Shown one piece after another: positions 8,891 to 17,288 of a stretch of DNA of 64,000 nt. The notes beneath the pieces were generated by a model that was not told where the DNA came from, did no database searches, and saw only the letters and a program-made list of their open reading frames with translations. Source of the stretch: JABDIY01 sp963803845 (GTDB taxonomy: Bacteria > Actinomycetota > Acidimicrobiia > Acidimicrobiales > SZUA-35); contig CAWDNZ010000005.1 of NCBI GenBank assembly GCA_963803845.1, forward strand, positions 310,001 through 374,000, written 5' to 3'. Within the stretch, counting starts at the first letter, position 1; every line of letters starts with the position of its first letter. Made by a program: the position numbers and the translations under genes.

Positions 8891-9913
8891 ATGTACCAAG
8901 CTGCTGAGCACCGCTACGAGTCGATGACCTATGCCCGATCGGGGCGAAGCGGGCTGAAGTTACCGCGGATCTCGCTAGGTTTGTGGCACAACTTCGGCGG
9001 CGATGAGCTTTCCGGCGAGGCCAGGTCGATGATCCTGAAGTCCTTCGACGCTGGAATCACACATTTCGATCTCGCCAACAACTACGGCCCCCCCTACGGA
9101 TCGGCCGAAACCAACTTCGGCACGTTGTACTCTGCGGAACTGAAGCGGTATCGACACGAGCTAGTCATCTCGACCAAAGCCGGGTACGACATGTGGCCGG
9201 GTCCGTACGGTGAATGGGGCAGCCGCAAGTCACTGCTGAACAGCCTGGACCAGTCGCTTGAGCGCATGCAGCTCGATTACGTCGACATCTTCTACTCGCA
9301 CCGTTTCGACCCTGACACGCCTCTCGAAGAGACGATGGGAGCGCTCGATCACGCCGTGCGGTCTGGGAAGGCGCTCTACGTGGGGATCTCTTCGTATGGT
9401 CCGGAGAAGACGGCGGAGGCAGCGGCGATTCTCCGTGAGCTCGGAACTCCTTGTCTGATCCATCAGCCGTCCTATTCGCTCCTGAACCGGTGGATTGAGG
9501 GTGGGCTGACCGACGTTCTCCGACAAGAAGGCATCGGGTGCATCACGTTCTCGCCAATGGGTCAGGGCCTGCTCACCGACAAATATCTCGATGGAATCCC
9601 AAAGGATTCAAGGGCGGCGGAGGGCGGGTCTTTCGACCCGGCGTTTGTCAACGAAGAGAACTTGGCTCGGGTCGCCGGACTTCGTGCAATCGCACAGGAA
9701 CGGGGCCAGACCCTTGCTCAGATGGCGGTTTCGTGGGTGCTTCGGGACGACGTGGTGACGTCGGCGCTCATCGGGGCCAGCCGGTGGGACCAAATCGATG
9801 ATTGCCTGGGCGCACTCGACAACACCTCGTTCGACGACGATGAACTCACCCGGATCGACGAGTTTGCTGTGGACTCCGGAATCAATCTCTGGGCGCGGTC
9901 AAGCGCCGGCTAG
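8891..9913 (+). CDS. Aldo/keto reductase, YghZ (AKR14) type
   Basis: A 340-residue NADPH-dependent reductase of the YghZ/GpR branch, whose E. coli member reduces L-glyceraldehyde 3-phosphate and methylglyoxal. The catalytic tetrad is visible as D60, Y65 (HFDLANNYGPP), K96 (STKAGYDMWPGPYG) and H137 (IFYSHRFD). The family N-terminus aligns from MYQAAEHRYE, which fixes the start at ATG 8891 even though the frame is open further upstream. It is divergent from the GH13_18 phosphorylase, with a 96-base gap that must hold both promoters. A role in detoxifying aldehydes or in reducing a sugar-derived carbonyl is likely. Confidence 0.92.
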   Translation: MYQAAEHRYESMTYARSGRSGLKLPRISLGLWHNFGGDELSGEARSMILKSFDAGITHFDLANNYGPPYGSAETNFGTLYSAELKRYRHELVISTKAGYDMWPGPYGEWGSRKSLLNSLDQSLERMQLDYVDIFYSHRFDPDTPLEETMGALDHAVRSGKALYVGISSYGPEKTAEAAAILRELGTPCLIHQPSYSLLNRWIEGGLTDVLRQEGIGCITFSPMGQGLLTDKYLDGIPKDSRAAEGGSFDPAFVNEENLARVAGLRAIAQERGQTLAQMAVSWVLRDDVVTSALIGASRWDQIDDCLGALDNTSFDDDELTRIDEFAVDSGINLWARSSAG

Positions 9914-9983
9914 TCGGTCTGCTTTGGTATCGCCCCTTGTTTCTTGTTGGCTGGCGGTTGAGTGGCCGACCAACCTTGAGTTG

Positions 9984-10106
9984 TCAGCGCTGTGATTCCT
10001 TGGCCTTCCGCCTCCAGATGAGCAGGACTTCTGCCACCACGGCTGCAATCATTGCAACGAGAACCACCACACCGCTTGTTGGTGGAACAAATGCGACGGT
10101 GTACAT
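9984..10106 (-). CDS. Small single-span membrane peptide, 40 residues
   Basis: A short frame of 40 codons plus TGA. The start ATG at 10106 is preceded by AGAAGGAG with an 8-base spacer, a near-perfect ribosome site. The product starts MYTVAFVPPTSG, has a hydrophobic span of about 20 residues (VVVLVAMIAAVVAEVLLIW) and ends with the basic tail RRKAKESQR. This is the layout of a one-span inner-membrane peptide with a cytoplasmic C-terminus. I know no family for it. It lies 136 bases downstream of the photolyase stop on the same strand and converges on the reductase gene. Confidence 0.6.
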   Translation of the reverse strand: MYTVAFVPPTSGVVVLVAMIAAVVAEVLLIWRRKAKESQR

Positions 10107-10242
10107 ACGAAAAGCTCCTTCTCAATACTTCAGTTGTTTTGAGCTGATTGTCGCTCGCTCTTCCGAAGAGCCAGTAGGGCCAAAATGCTCCAAGAGCCAG
10201 TACGTCTTTTGCTGGCCGAGGGTCTGTCGAGGAGGTTGCGGG

Positions 10243-11757
10243 TCAGAGATCACCGCTGTCGAGTGCTGCGAGCACGTCGACAGCTCTTTTGCGGACATCG
10301 TTGAGATCGTTGAGCCTCCGCATACCAGCGAGTTGTCGTGCCATCCGATGGTTGCCTTCAAAGGCTTCTTCGTTTCGGGCAAGGAAGTCCCAGTACAAGG
10401 TGGTGAACGGGCAGGCGTCCTTGCCCACCCTTAGTTTCGGGTTGTAGGCGCATGGCTTGCAGAAGTCACTCATCTTGTTGATGTACGCCCCTCCAGAGGC
10501 GTAGGGCTTGGTTGCCATCTGGCCGCCGTCGGCGTGAAGGGCCATGCCGATCACGTTGGGGACCATCACCCACTCGGCGCCATCGACGAAACTGGACCAC
10601 ATCCAATCGGTCATTGCCTGAGGATCGACACCAGCGGTGAGGGCGAGGTTGCCAAGCACCATGAGTCGTTCGATGTGATGGGTGTAGCCGTGACGCTGCA
10701 CATGATCGATCACATGGCGGACACAGGCCATTGAGGTGGAGGCTTCACCGGTGAACGCAGGAGGAACTGGGCGGCTTGCATCGAGTGCGTTGGAATTGCG
10801 ATAGTCCGGCATCCACAGCCAATAGAGCCCCCAGACGTACTCGCGCCAACCGATCACCTGCCGGATGAAACCCTCGACGGAATTGATCGGTGCATCACCC
10901 GCCAAATAGGCCTCGAGGGTGGCCTCGACGACCTCGCTGGGGTGAAGGAGGCCGAGGTTCAACGAAGACGACAAGACTGAATGGGCCAGCTTCCATTCGG
11001 CCTTTAGCATGGCGTCTTCGTGGGGCCCGAAGGGAGCGAGTCCCATGCCGATGAACTCATTCAGCCGGACAAGCGCCTGGCTACGCGTGACCGGCCACGT
11101 TCCATCGGGTTCTTCGCCCCAGAGGTGGGGCCCAAAGTCAGCAATGATGGCCCGGTCGATTCCGTCGAGTTCGAACCGGGTAATGGTTGGCCAGTCTCGT
11201 GCGTCTTTTGGAGGCGGTAGGCGGTTGTCGTGGTCGAAGTTCCAGCGCCCTCCAATTGGCTGCCCGTCAGGCTCCATCAGTAGGTCAAGTCGAGTGCGTT
11301 GCCAGCGGTAGAAGTCCTCCATCTTGAAATTCGACTTCTCCCCGGCCCAAGTGGCGAATTGTTCGTAGTGGCACAAGAACTGATCGTTGGCTGCGAGAGC
11401 TACACCCGCGTCGACGAGCATCGTCCGTCCGTCCCAACTCATCGGCTCCATTGCGACGACCTGGCTAACCTCGTGTTCGGCACGGTGAGCCGCCAAACCG
11501 GCCGTCAGGCTCTTGGCTCGGCGGTGATCCACCTCGAAACCCTCCTCTCGCAGCTCATCTGCGAAATGGGCCATTGCTGATAACACGAGGTGGAGACGTT
11601 GGCGGTGCCAGCGCTTGGAATTGATCTTGGCCTCGCTGGTGACGAGAAGAATACGGCAGTCGCCTGGTTGACGGTCGGAGAGGGGGCCGACGTGACGATT
11701 GAGCTGATCGCCAAGGACCCAGACCGTCTCGAGAGTGGTTCCTTCAGTGCCAGGCAT
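10243..11757 (-). CDS. FeS-type bacterial cryptochrome / (6-4) photolyase
   Basis: A 504-residue photolyase-related protein of the FeS-BCP (PhrB) class, which uses FAD, an antenna chromophore and a 4Fe-4S cluster to repair UV (6-4) photoproducts. The four cluster cysteines are C345, C433, C436 and C449. Their spacing equals that of Agrobacterium PhrB (350, 438, 441, 454), shifted by five. Other family motifs visible are VLGDQLN near the N-terminus, WREYVWGLYW, THHIERLMVLGN and FVDGAEWVMVPNVIGM. The enzyme is cytoplasmic and acts on DNA. The start ATG 11757 lies inside a decayed YdeI-like frame, so a weak or unusual leader is likely. Confidence 0.92.
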   Translation of the reverse strand: MPGTEGTTLETVWVLGDQLNRHVGPLSDRQPGDCRILLVTSEAKINSKRWHRQRLHLVLSAMAHFADELREEGFEVDHRRAKSLTAGLAAHRAEHEVSQVVAMEPMSWDGRTMLVDAGVALAANDQFLCHYEQFATWAGEKSNFKMEDFYRWQRTRLDLLMEPDGQPIGGRWNFDHDNRLPPPKDARDWPTITRFELDGIDRAIIADFGPHLWGEEPDGTWPVTRSQALVRLNEFIGMGLAPFGPHEDAMLKAEWKLAHSVLSSSLNLGLLHPSEVVEATLEAYLAGDAPINSVEGFIRQVIGWREYVWGLYWLWMPDYRNSNALDASRPVPPAFTGEASTSMACVRHVIDHVQRHGYTHHIERLMVLGNLALTAGVDPQAMTDWMWSSFVDGAEWVMVPNVIGMALHADGGQMATKPYASGGAYINKMSDFCKPCAYNPKLRVGKDACPFTTLYWDFLARNEEAFEGNHRMARQLAGMRRLNDLNDVRKRAVDVLAALDSGDL

Positions 11758-11914
11758 CAGTCATGGACGTTCCCGGGAGCGGTCGTGGAGACCTTTGCCG
11801 TCCAGGATCTTCGGCCACGGTCAATCCACAGCCCACGAGAATCGGACGTAGTTCGGCCATTTCTTCCGGCCATTTCTCCGACCGTTTGATGAAGGCATCA
11901 ACCTTCGGGTTCAT
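11744..11914 (-). pseudogene. N-terminal remnant of a YdeI / DUF1801-family protein
   Basis: A 56-codon frame opens at ATG 11914 behind a strong GGAGGTGAG ribosome site. Its first 33 residues (MNPKVDAFIKRSEKW, then PEEMAELRPILVGCGLT) match the start of YdeI-like proteins. After that the frame changes into unrelated residues and stops. In the neighbouring frame a fragment reading TAKVSTTAPGNVHD faintly recalls the next conserved block, suggesting a frameshift plus deletion. Intact members are near 190 residues. The end overlaps the photolyase start by 14 bases, so the remnant may still serve as a translated leader. Confidence 0.6.
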
Positions 11915-12118
11915 CCTCACCTCCGATCACACGGTGCAACTCTGCGCCATCCCGCCGACAGTACCTTCTACACGACGGCCGATCACAGCTTCACTCAACC
12001 GAACCGTCCAGAACAGCACACGAGATCGGCTACGGCCACTGGCCACGATGTGGGGTCAAGCTGGCTTTTACCGGCTACGTGACTTGCCTGTGCCTGCACA
12101 AACGATCAAGCTTCGGAC

Positions 12119-13132
12119 ATGGCCGAAACGCGCACGCGGATGGAACGGGCACAGGGATATGACCCTCAACCGATAGACCTCCCACCCCTTTTCCAATCGC
12201 CACCTCGACCAGGTGCGATGGTGCGGTGGCTCATTGCGAAATATCTGTGGCCACAGTCCCTCGCCTGGATCGGCCTGGCGGCACTCACCTACCACTTCTT
12301 CACCCCTAGCGTCGGCCGCTACGCCTCGCTGGGAATAGACGACTTTGCGCTGATCTGGCTCCGAAACACTCTCCTGATGATCGTGGTGATCGGCGGGCAG
12401 CACTGGTGGTTGCACATTCGCAAAGCACAGGGCACAGAGTTCAAGTACGAGACCCGCTGGCTGGCGAAGAATCGCACGTCGTTCCTGTTCAACAACCAGA
12501 CCCGCGACAACATGTTCTGGACACTCGTGAGCGGTGGGGGAATGGCGGCTCTCTACGAGTCGATCATGTTTCGGCTCTACGCCACCCACTCGATCCCGCA
12601 GCTGACCTCGTTGTGGGCGATCGCCGCCATGACCTTTGCGGTGTTTTGGATCGAGGGTGTGCATTTCTACGTCAACCACCGGCTGCTGCACGTTGACCCC
12701 ATCTATCGGTGGGCACACGCATTGCATCACCGAAACGTGAACACCGGTCCGTGGTCGGGAATCTCGATGCACCCCCTCGAGCACGTGCTGTACCTGTCGC
12801 TTCCATTCGTGTTCCTGGTGATTCCGGGTTCGCCGTTCATCGCCACCTTCTGTCTGGTGTACCTGATGATCTCACCATCCCCGTCGCACTCGGGTTTCGA
12901 CCGATTCAGGATCAACACAGCGACCAACTTCCACGGCGGCGACTACTTCCACAACCTGCACCACCGATATTTCGAGGTCAACTACGGAATGCTCCTCCTG
13001 CCACTCGACAAGTGGTTCGGAACCTTCCACGATGGCAGCCTGGAGGCACATGAACAGATGAAGGAGCGTCGTCGTAGCACAAAGGAGGCTGGTGACACCG
13101 CAACAGTCGTCACTGGCCATCCGGCCCCTTGA
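12119..13132 (+). CDS. Sterol desaturase / fatty-acid hydroxylase superfamily membrane protein
   Basis: A 337-residue integral membrane di-iron oxygenase. The histidine clusters of the superfamily are present: HFYVNHRLLH, HALHHRN, HPLEH and HNLHHRYFEVNYG. Several hydrophobic segments lie at about residues 45-65, 85-105, 140-190 and 225-260. These enzymes insert oxygen into or desaturate lipids, sterols or hopanoids using O2 and an electron donor. The downstream TPLDKWFGTFHDG-like block (here LPLDKWFGTFHDG) is a common C-terminal signature. No partner reductase is adjacent, and the lipid substrate cannot be named. The 204 bases upstream, 11915-12118, show no gene. Confidence 0.88.
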   Translation: MAETRTRMERAQGYDPQPIDLPPLFQSPPRPGAMVRWLIAKYLWPQSLAWIGLAALTYHFFTPSVGRYASLGIDDFALIWLRNTLLMIVVIGGQHWWLHIRKAQGTEFKYETRWLAKNRTSFLFNNQTRDNMFWTLVSGGGMAALYESIMFRLYATHSIPQLTSLWAIAAMTFAVFWIEGVHFYVNHRLLHVDPIYRWAHALHHRNVNTGPWSGISMHPLEHVLYLSLPFVFLVIPGSPFIATFCLVYLMISPSPSHSGFDRFRINTATNFHGGDYFHNLHHRYFEVNYGMLLLPLDKWFGTFHDGSLEAHEQMKERRRSTKEAGDTATVVTGHPAP

Positions 13133-13183
13133 TCGTTGCGTCCGTCATAGACGCCGTAGGTGCGGTGAAGCTACCGTTCCAGC

Positions 13184-13828
13184 ATGAAGCAACCTGCAAG
13201 TGAACCGGACCAGGGGCAGCTTCGGCGCGTGTACGAGATCGATGATCCAGCCGAAATTCGGGACTACTACGACGACTGGGCGGCGAGCTACGACGCCGAA
13301 CTGAGGGTGAATGGATACGCATCCCCGGCTCGTGTTGCTGAGGCACTTGCGGCCTCTGCGGCCGACCTCGGCGCGCCAGTGCTCGACTATGGCTGTGGGA
13401 CCGGGATGTCCGGCGAGGCGCTTCTGGCGGCTGGTTTTACCGTGGTGGATGGTGCAGACCCTGCCCAACAGATGTTGGCGGTCGCCAAGGCCAAAGGGGT
13501 CTATCGTTCGCTGATTCATCTGGATTTGGCGGCTGCGGCGCCGCCGTTTGATGCGGGCAGTTATGCCGCGGTGACCGCTGTCGGACTCATCGGGCCTGGG
13601 GCAGCACCTCTAGCGCTGTTTGACCAGTTGGTGAAGCTCGTAGCAGCCGGCGGATTGTTCGGGTTCTCGTTCAACGACCATGCCATGGATGACCCGGCGT
13701 ACCCAGCCAAGATCAACGAACACGTCGGAACCCGAAACTGGAATGTGGTCGTTGAGGAGAGGGGACCGCATCTACCGGGTCTCGACGTCTGTTCAACGGT
13801 TTTCGTCCTTCAGCGGACTACCGAGTAA
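13184..13828 (+). CDS. Class I SAM-dependent methyltransferase
   Basis: A 214-residue cytoplasmic methyltransferase. SAM-binding motif I is VLDYGCGTGMSG and is followed by the acidic residue in VVDGADPAQQM. The conserved N-terminal YYDDWAASYDAEL is typical of small-molecule methyltransferases in the Methyltransf_11/25 group. The C-terminal part has the expected strand-rich end. The substrate is unknown. It sits 51 bases after the desaturase-like gene on the same strand, so it may be co-transcribed. Confidence 0.85.
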   Translation: MKQPASEPDQGQLRRVYEIDDPAEIRDYYDDWAASYDAELRVNGYASPARVAEALAASAADLGAPVLDYGCGTGMSGEALLAAGFTVVDGADPAQQMLAVAKAKGVYRSLIHLDLAAAAPPFDAGSYAAVTAVGLIGPGAAPLALFDQLVKLVAAGGLFGFSFNDHAMDDPAYPAKINEHVGTRNWNVVVEERGPHLPGLDVCSTVFVLQRTTE

Positions 13829-13973
13829 TCACCGTCCCGGCCGCGAAGCCGGCTTACTTCAGGGGCCTTTCGCATGCAGCACGCCCTCACCTGATCGTCA
13901 GCCGCCGAGTTGATGACGGACGGGTTTGCTGATCTTGCGTTTCGGGGATCCGTTCCTTGACTACTGTTCGGGT

Positions 13974-14369
13974 ATGGGTTCACGCGTGTCGCACATCACC
14001 TTCAACTGCACCGACGCCTTTGCGCTATCGGAGTGGTGGAAGCGGCTTCTGGAGTTCAACGATGTTGTCGACGACCCCAACGAGCCGGGAGACACCGAAT
14101 GCATGATCGTCGATCCGACTGGAGGACCGGCTCTGCTGTTCATAGAAGTCGAGGAGCTTCAGGACCCGGAGGGACGGACACACCTGGACCTCACGCCCAC
14201 CGACCGAAGGCGTGACGAGGAGATCAATCGAGTGCTTAGCCTCGGAGCACGCGAGGTGGCCGATCGCCGAACTTCCAACGGCGCTGGATGGATGGTCCTT
14301 GCCGATCCCAGCGGAAACCTCTTCTGCATCGTCCGAAGCGAACAAGAACGCACCGCAGCGCCAAGTTAG
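13974..14369 (+). CDS. VOC / glyoxalase-like domain protein
   Basis: A 131-residue protein with paired beta-alpha-beta-beta-beta modules of the vicinal-oxygen-chelate superfamily. It starts RVSHITFNCTDAFALSEWWKR and ends with DPSGNLFCIVRSE. The HLDLTPTD segment in the middle supplies one probable metal ligand. This single-chain form is common in actinobacteria and resembles the Glyoxalase_6 subgroup. Substrate and metal use are unknown. A longer frame starts upstream at 13926, but conservation starts after ATG 13974. It converges on the large synthetase gene. Confidence 0.85.
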   Translation: MGSRVSHITFNCTDAFALSEWWKRLLEFNDVVDDPNEPGDTECMIVDPTGGPALLFIEVEELQDPEGRTHLDLTPTDRRRDEEINRVLSLGAREVADRRTSNGAGWMVLADPSGNLFCIVRSEQERTAAPS

Positions 14370-14414
14370 CTCACCCCGGGCGGCGTGCTTGCGGTTCGCG
14401 GTGGGAGCCGTTGT

Positions 14415-17078
14415 TCAACTTCGTCGTCGGTTCGCTTGGGCCCGGATGGCAACACGGAGATCAACAGCAACCGCCCCGTGCGTTCGGGCGAACACGGGGT
14501 TGAGGTCTAGCTCGGCGAGTTCCGGTACCGCCTCGACGAGGCTGTTTACTCTGAACAGCAGGTCCTTGACGGCGCCGATGTCCAGTGGCTCACTACCTCG
14601 AAAACCCGTGAGAAGCGGATAGGTACGGAGCGTGGTCAACATCTCATCTACGTCAACATCGGTCAGGGGTGTGATCCGAGTGTTGACGTCTTGGATGAGT
14701 TCTACCAGTGAACCCCCGCACCCAACCACCACGATCGGCCCAAAGAGACGATCATGGGTGACTCCCACCATCATCTCTACGCCATCGCCCACCATCTCCT
14801 GCACAATGAACTCCTGAGCATGCTCGGTGAGGCCGGCAGCGATGAGACGGTCTCGGATGTCCCTCACGGCAGCTGCTGCTTCTGGAGCCGACGTAATTCC
14901 AAGCTGGACGCCGCCAACGTCCTTCTTGTGAATCGCACTGGCAATCTTGACCACCACACTTGCGGCGCCGAGTGATTCGAACGCCTCCGCCGCTTCCTCC
15001 GGTGACGACACGATTGAACTCTGGATCAGCGGGATGCCGAACGAAGCCAGTAGTTCATCAGCATCGGCAGCCGAGAGCCACATTTCATCGCGGCCAACAG
15101 GACCAGCTTCACTCAAAACACGGTCAACTACCTTGCGAGCCCGAGCTGGGTTGATCCCTTGGGGATGAACGACGTGCCCGATGGGGCGGGTGCGCCACAT
15201 GGACCAGCGAGTGAGCGCACTAAGGGCGCGGGCCGCATCTTCGGGGAAGTCGAAGGAGGGGATTCCCGCCCGGGCGAGTGCGGGGTCGGCGGAATCGTCG
15301 CCCATGAACACCCCGATGAGCGGCTTGGTTTTGGGTATACGTGGCAGTGCATCGGCGAGCGCCGATGCGACCTCGTTGGCATCGGTGACGATCGGGGGAA
15401 TGAAGATGGCGATCACCGCATCCACCTCGGCGGCATTGCCGAGAACTTCCAGAGTCTGGGCATAGTCACGTGCGCTGGAGCTGGCAATCATGTCGACGGG
15501 ATTCGATATGCCAGCATTGGGCGGAAGGATCGATCGCAATGCCTCTTGTGTTGCGTTGCCCAACTCAACTACCGAGAGACCGTGCGACTCGCACGCGTCT
15601 GCGGCAAGGATGCCCGGGCCACCGCCGTTGGTCATGATCGCCACACGGTTCCCGGTCGGGGCCGGTTGAGTTGTCACGAGGGCGGCGACGGCGAACATTT
15701 CCTCGAGCGTGTCGGTTCGGATCACGCCAGCTTGGTGGAACAGAGCATCAACAGCTTTTTCGCCTGCGGCTAGCGCTGCGGTATGAGACGAGGCGGCTCG
15801 TCGCCCCGCGTTCGTGCGGCCGGCTTTGACGGCGATGATCGGCTTTGACCGCGAGATTCGTCGGGCGATTCGGCTGAATCGGCGGGGGTTGCCGAACGAT
15901 TCGAGATACAGCAGGATTGCGTCGGTATCGGGATCGTCCTCCCAATAGAGCAGAAGATCGTTGCCCGATATGTCGGACTTGTTGCCAACGGAGACGAAGC
16001 CTGAAATCCCGATGCCAAGACGATCGAGGTGGTCGAGCACCGACAGCCCAAGCGCTCCGGATTGTGAAACGAACGACAGTCGACCGGGCTGGGGAAAGGT
16101 TCGGCTGAACGTGGCGTTCATGCGCACCGCTGCACCGCCGTTGAGCAGCCCCATGCAGTTTGGCCCAACGATTCTCATCCCCGCCACTTGCGCTCTCTTC
16201 ACGAGCTCGTTTTGGCTGCTCAGGCCGTCCCCTCCCACCTCGGCAAAACCGGCGCTGACGATACAAACGGCCCGGATGCCAAGCGTGGCAGCTTCTTCGA
16301 CCACGCTCGGAACAATCGGCGCCGGAACGCAGACCACAACAAGGTCGGGGACCTCCGGGCATTCGCGGAGGGATCCGTACGCCGCCACTCCCTGCACATA
16401 GGGAGCGGACGGATTCACCGGATACACCACGCCGGCGAAGCCCCCGGCGATCAGATTGCAGAACACGAGGCCCCCGATCGCCAAGGGATCCCTGCTCGCA
16501 CCAACCACGGCGATCCGTTCGGGATTCAAGAACTGCGCCAGTGCATCGCAGGCAGCGGCCTTTTCATCCTCGTCGATCGCAGCGAGGTAGGCCTCGGTCG
16601 GTTCGAGATCAAAGGTGGCGTGAACCGAGCGTTCGCTGTCGCTCTGTTCGACGCGCAATCCGACATCTGCCAGCACGCCCAGCATGGCGGCGTTTCCCTG
16701 GTCGACGTCACCTTCGAGCGACCGAACACCAGCGTCGTGTGCCGACCGCGCCAACAATCTGACGAGCGCAGTGGCTAAACCGAGGCCGCGATGGGCGGGG
16801 TCGACGATCACGGAGAAGCTCGCCCGACTGGGGTTGTCCGCCTGAACGTCGCTCAGTGCGGCTCCGATCAGGAGCGAGGGAACTCCGGCGATCCCGGCCA
16901 CCAAGATCTCGCGATCGTGTGGATCGAGTTGGAGTTCGGCAAAGGCGGTGGGCACCATTTCGGGTTCGATCGAGGCAACCAGTCGATCAATAGCGTCCCG
17001 ATCATCAAGGCTGATGGGTCGGACCACGACCGAGGTTCCATCAGCGAGAATCGTGTGGGTTGTGGACGGCTGAGCCAC
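14415..17078 (-). CDS. GNAT domain fused to NDP-forming acyl-CoA synthetase (Pat-like protein)
   Basis: An 887-residue fusion. An N-terminal GNAT domain (about residues 10-170, with PAHRGLGLATALV) is joined to an acyl-CoA synthetase (NDP-forming)-like region. That region has a CoA-binding Rossmann part (AVVGASRDPLAIGG), a ligase part with the conserved histidine in SSHTAALAAGEKAVDALF, and a C-terminal ATP-grasp. Such fusions include the protein acetyltransferases Pat/PatZ, which silence acetyl-CoA synthetase by lysine acetylation. Others are catalytic synthetases; here the histidine is kept. I set the start at GTG 17078 because GGAG lies 7 bases upstream; a longer frame reaches 17165. Confidence 0.9.
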   Translation of the reverse strand: MAQPSTTHTILADGTSVVVRPISLDDRDAIDRLVASIEPEMVPTAFAELQLDPHDREILVAGIAGVPSLLIGAALSDVQADNPSRASFSVIVDPAHRGLGLATALVRLLARSAHDAGVRSLEGDVDQGNAAMLGVLADVGLRVEQSDSERSVHATFDLEPTEAYLAAIDEDEKAAACDALAQFLNPERIAVVGASRDPLAIGGLVFCNLIAGGFAGVVYPVNPSAPYVQGVAAYGSLRECPEVPDLVVVCVPAPIVPSVVEEAATLGIRAVCIVSAGFAEVGGDGLSSQNELVKRAQVAGMRIVGPNCMGLLNGGAAVRMNATFSRTFPQPGRLSFVSQSGALGLSVLDHLDRLGIGISGFVSVGNKSDISGNDLLLYWEDDPDTDAILLYLESFGNPRRFSRIARRISRSKPIIAVKAGRTNAGRRAASSHTAALAAGEKAVDALFHQAGVIRTDTLEEMFAVAALVTTQPAPTGNRVAIMTNGGGPGILAADACESHGLSVVELGNATQEALRSILPPNAGISNPVDMIASSSARDYAQTLEVLGNAAEVDAVIAIFIPPIVTDANEVASALADALPRIPKTKPLIGVFMGDDSADPALARAGIPSFDFPEDAARALSALTRWSMWRTRPIGHVVHPQGINPARARKVVDRVLSEAGPVGRDEMWLSAADADELLASFGIPLIQSSIVSSPEEAAEAFESLGAASVVVKIASAIHKKDVGGVQLGITSAPEAAAAVRDIRDRLIAAGLTEHAQEFIVQEMVGDGVEMMVGVTHDRLFGPIVVVGCGGSLVELIQDVNTRITPLTDVDVDEMLTTLRTYPLLTGFRGSEPLDIGAVKDLLFRVNSLVEAVPELAELDLNPVFARTHGAVAVDLRVAIRAQANRRRS

Positions 17079-17288
17079 TAATTCGCTCCGGGCAAGTTTG
17101 CGGGGGACCCCATGAACGCACAGTACGACGGAGCGCACCCCCCTGTGTCGGGCCGAAGGTCCCAACGTCTAATGATTGCCGAGGTCTACAGTGCTCATGG
17201 GGCCGTTGTTGGGTGCGGACGGCGCCTGGTCGCCGTTGAGCAAACTGAAGTACCACCGACCGAGAGCAAAGGTGCTACGAAGGTTCCC

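Noticed and set aside
8795..8911. Longer N-terminus for the GH13_18 phosphorylase
   Set aside because: Would overlap the divergent reductase gene and precede the family N-terminus; ATG 8794 has a better ribosome site.
17079..17165. Longer N-terminus for the GNAT/acyl-CoA synthetase
   Set aside because: GTG 17078 has GGAG at ideal spacing, and the extra residues look non-coding.
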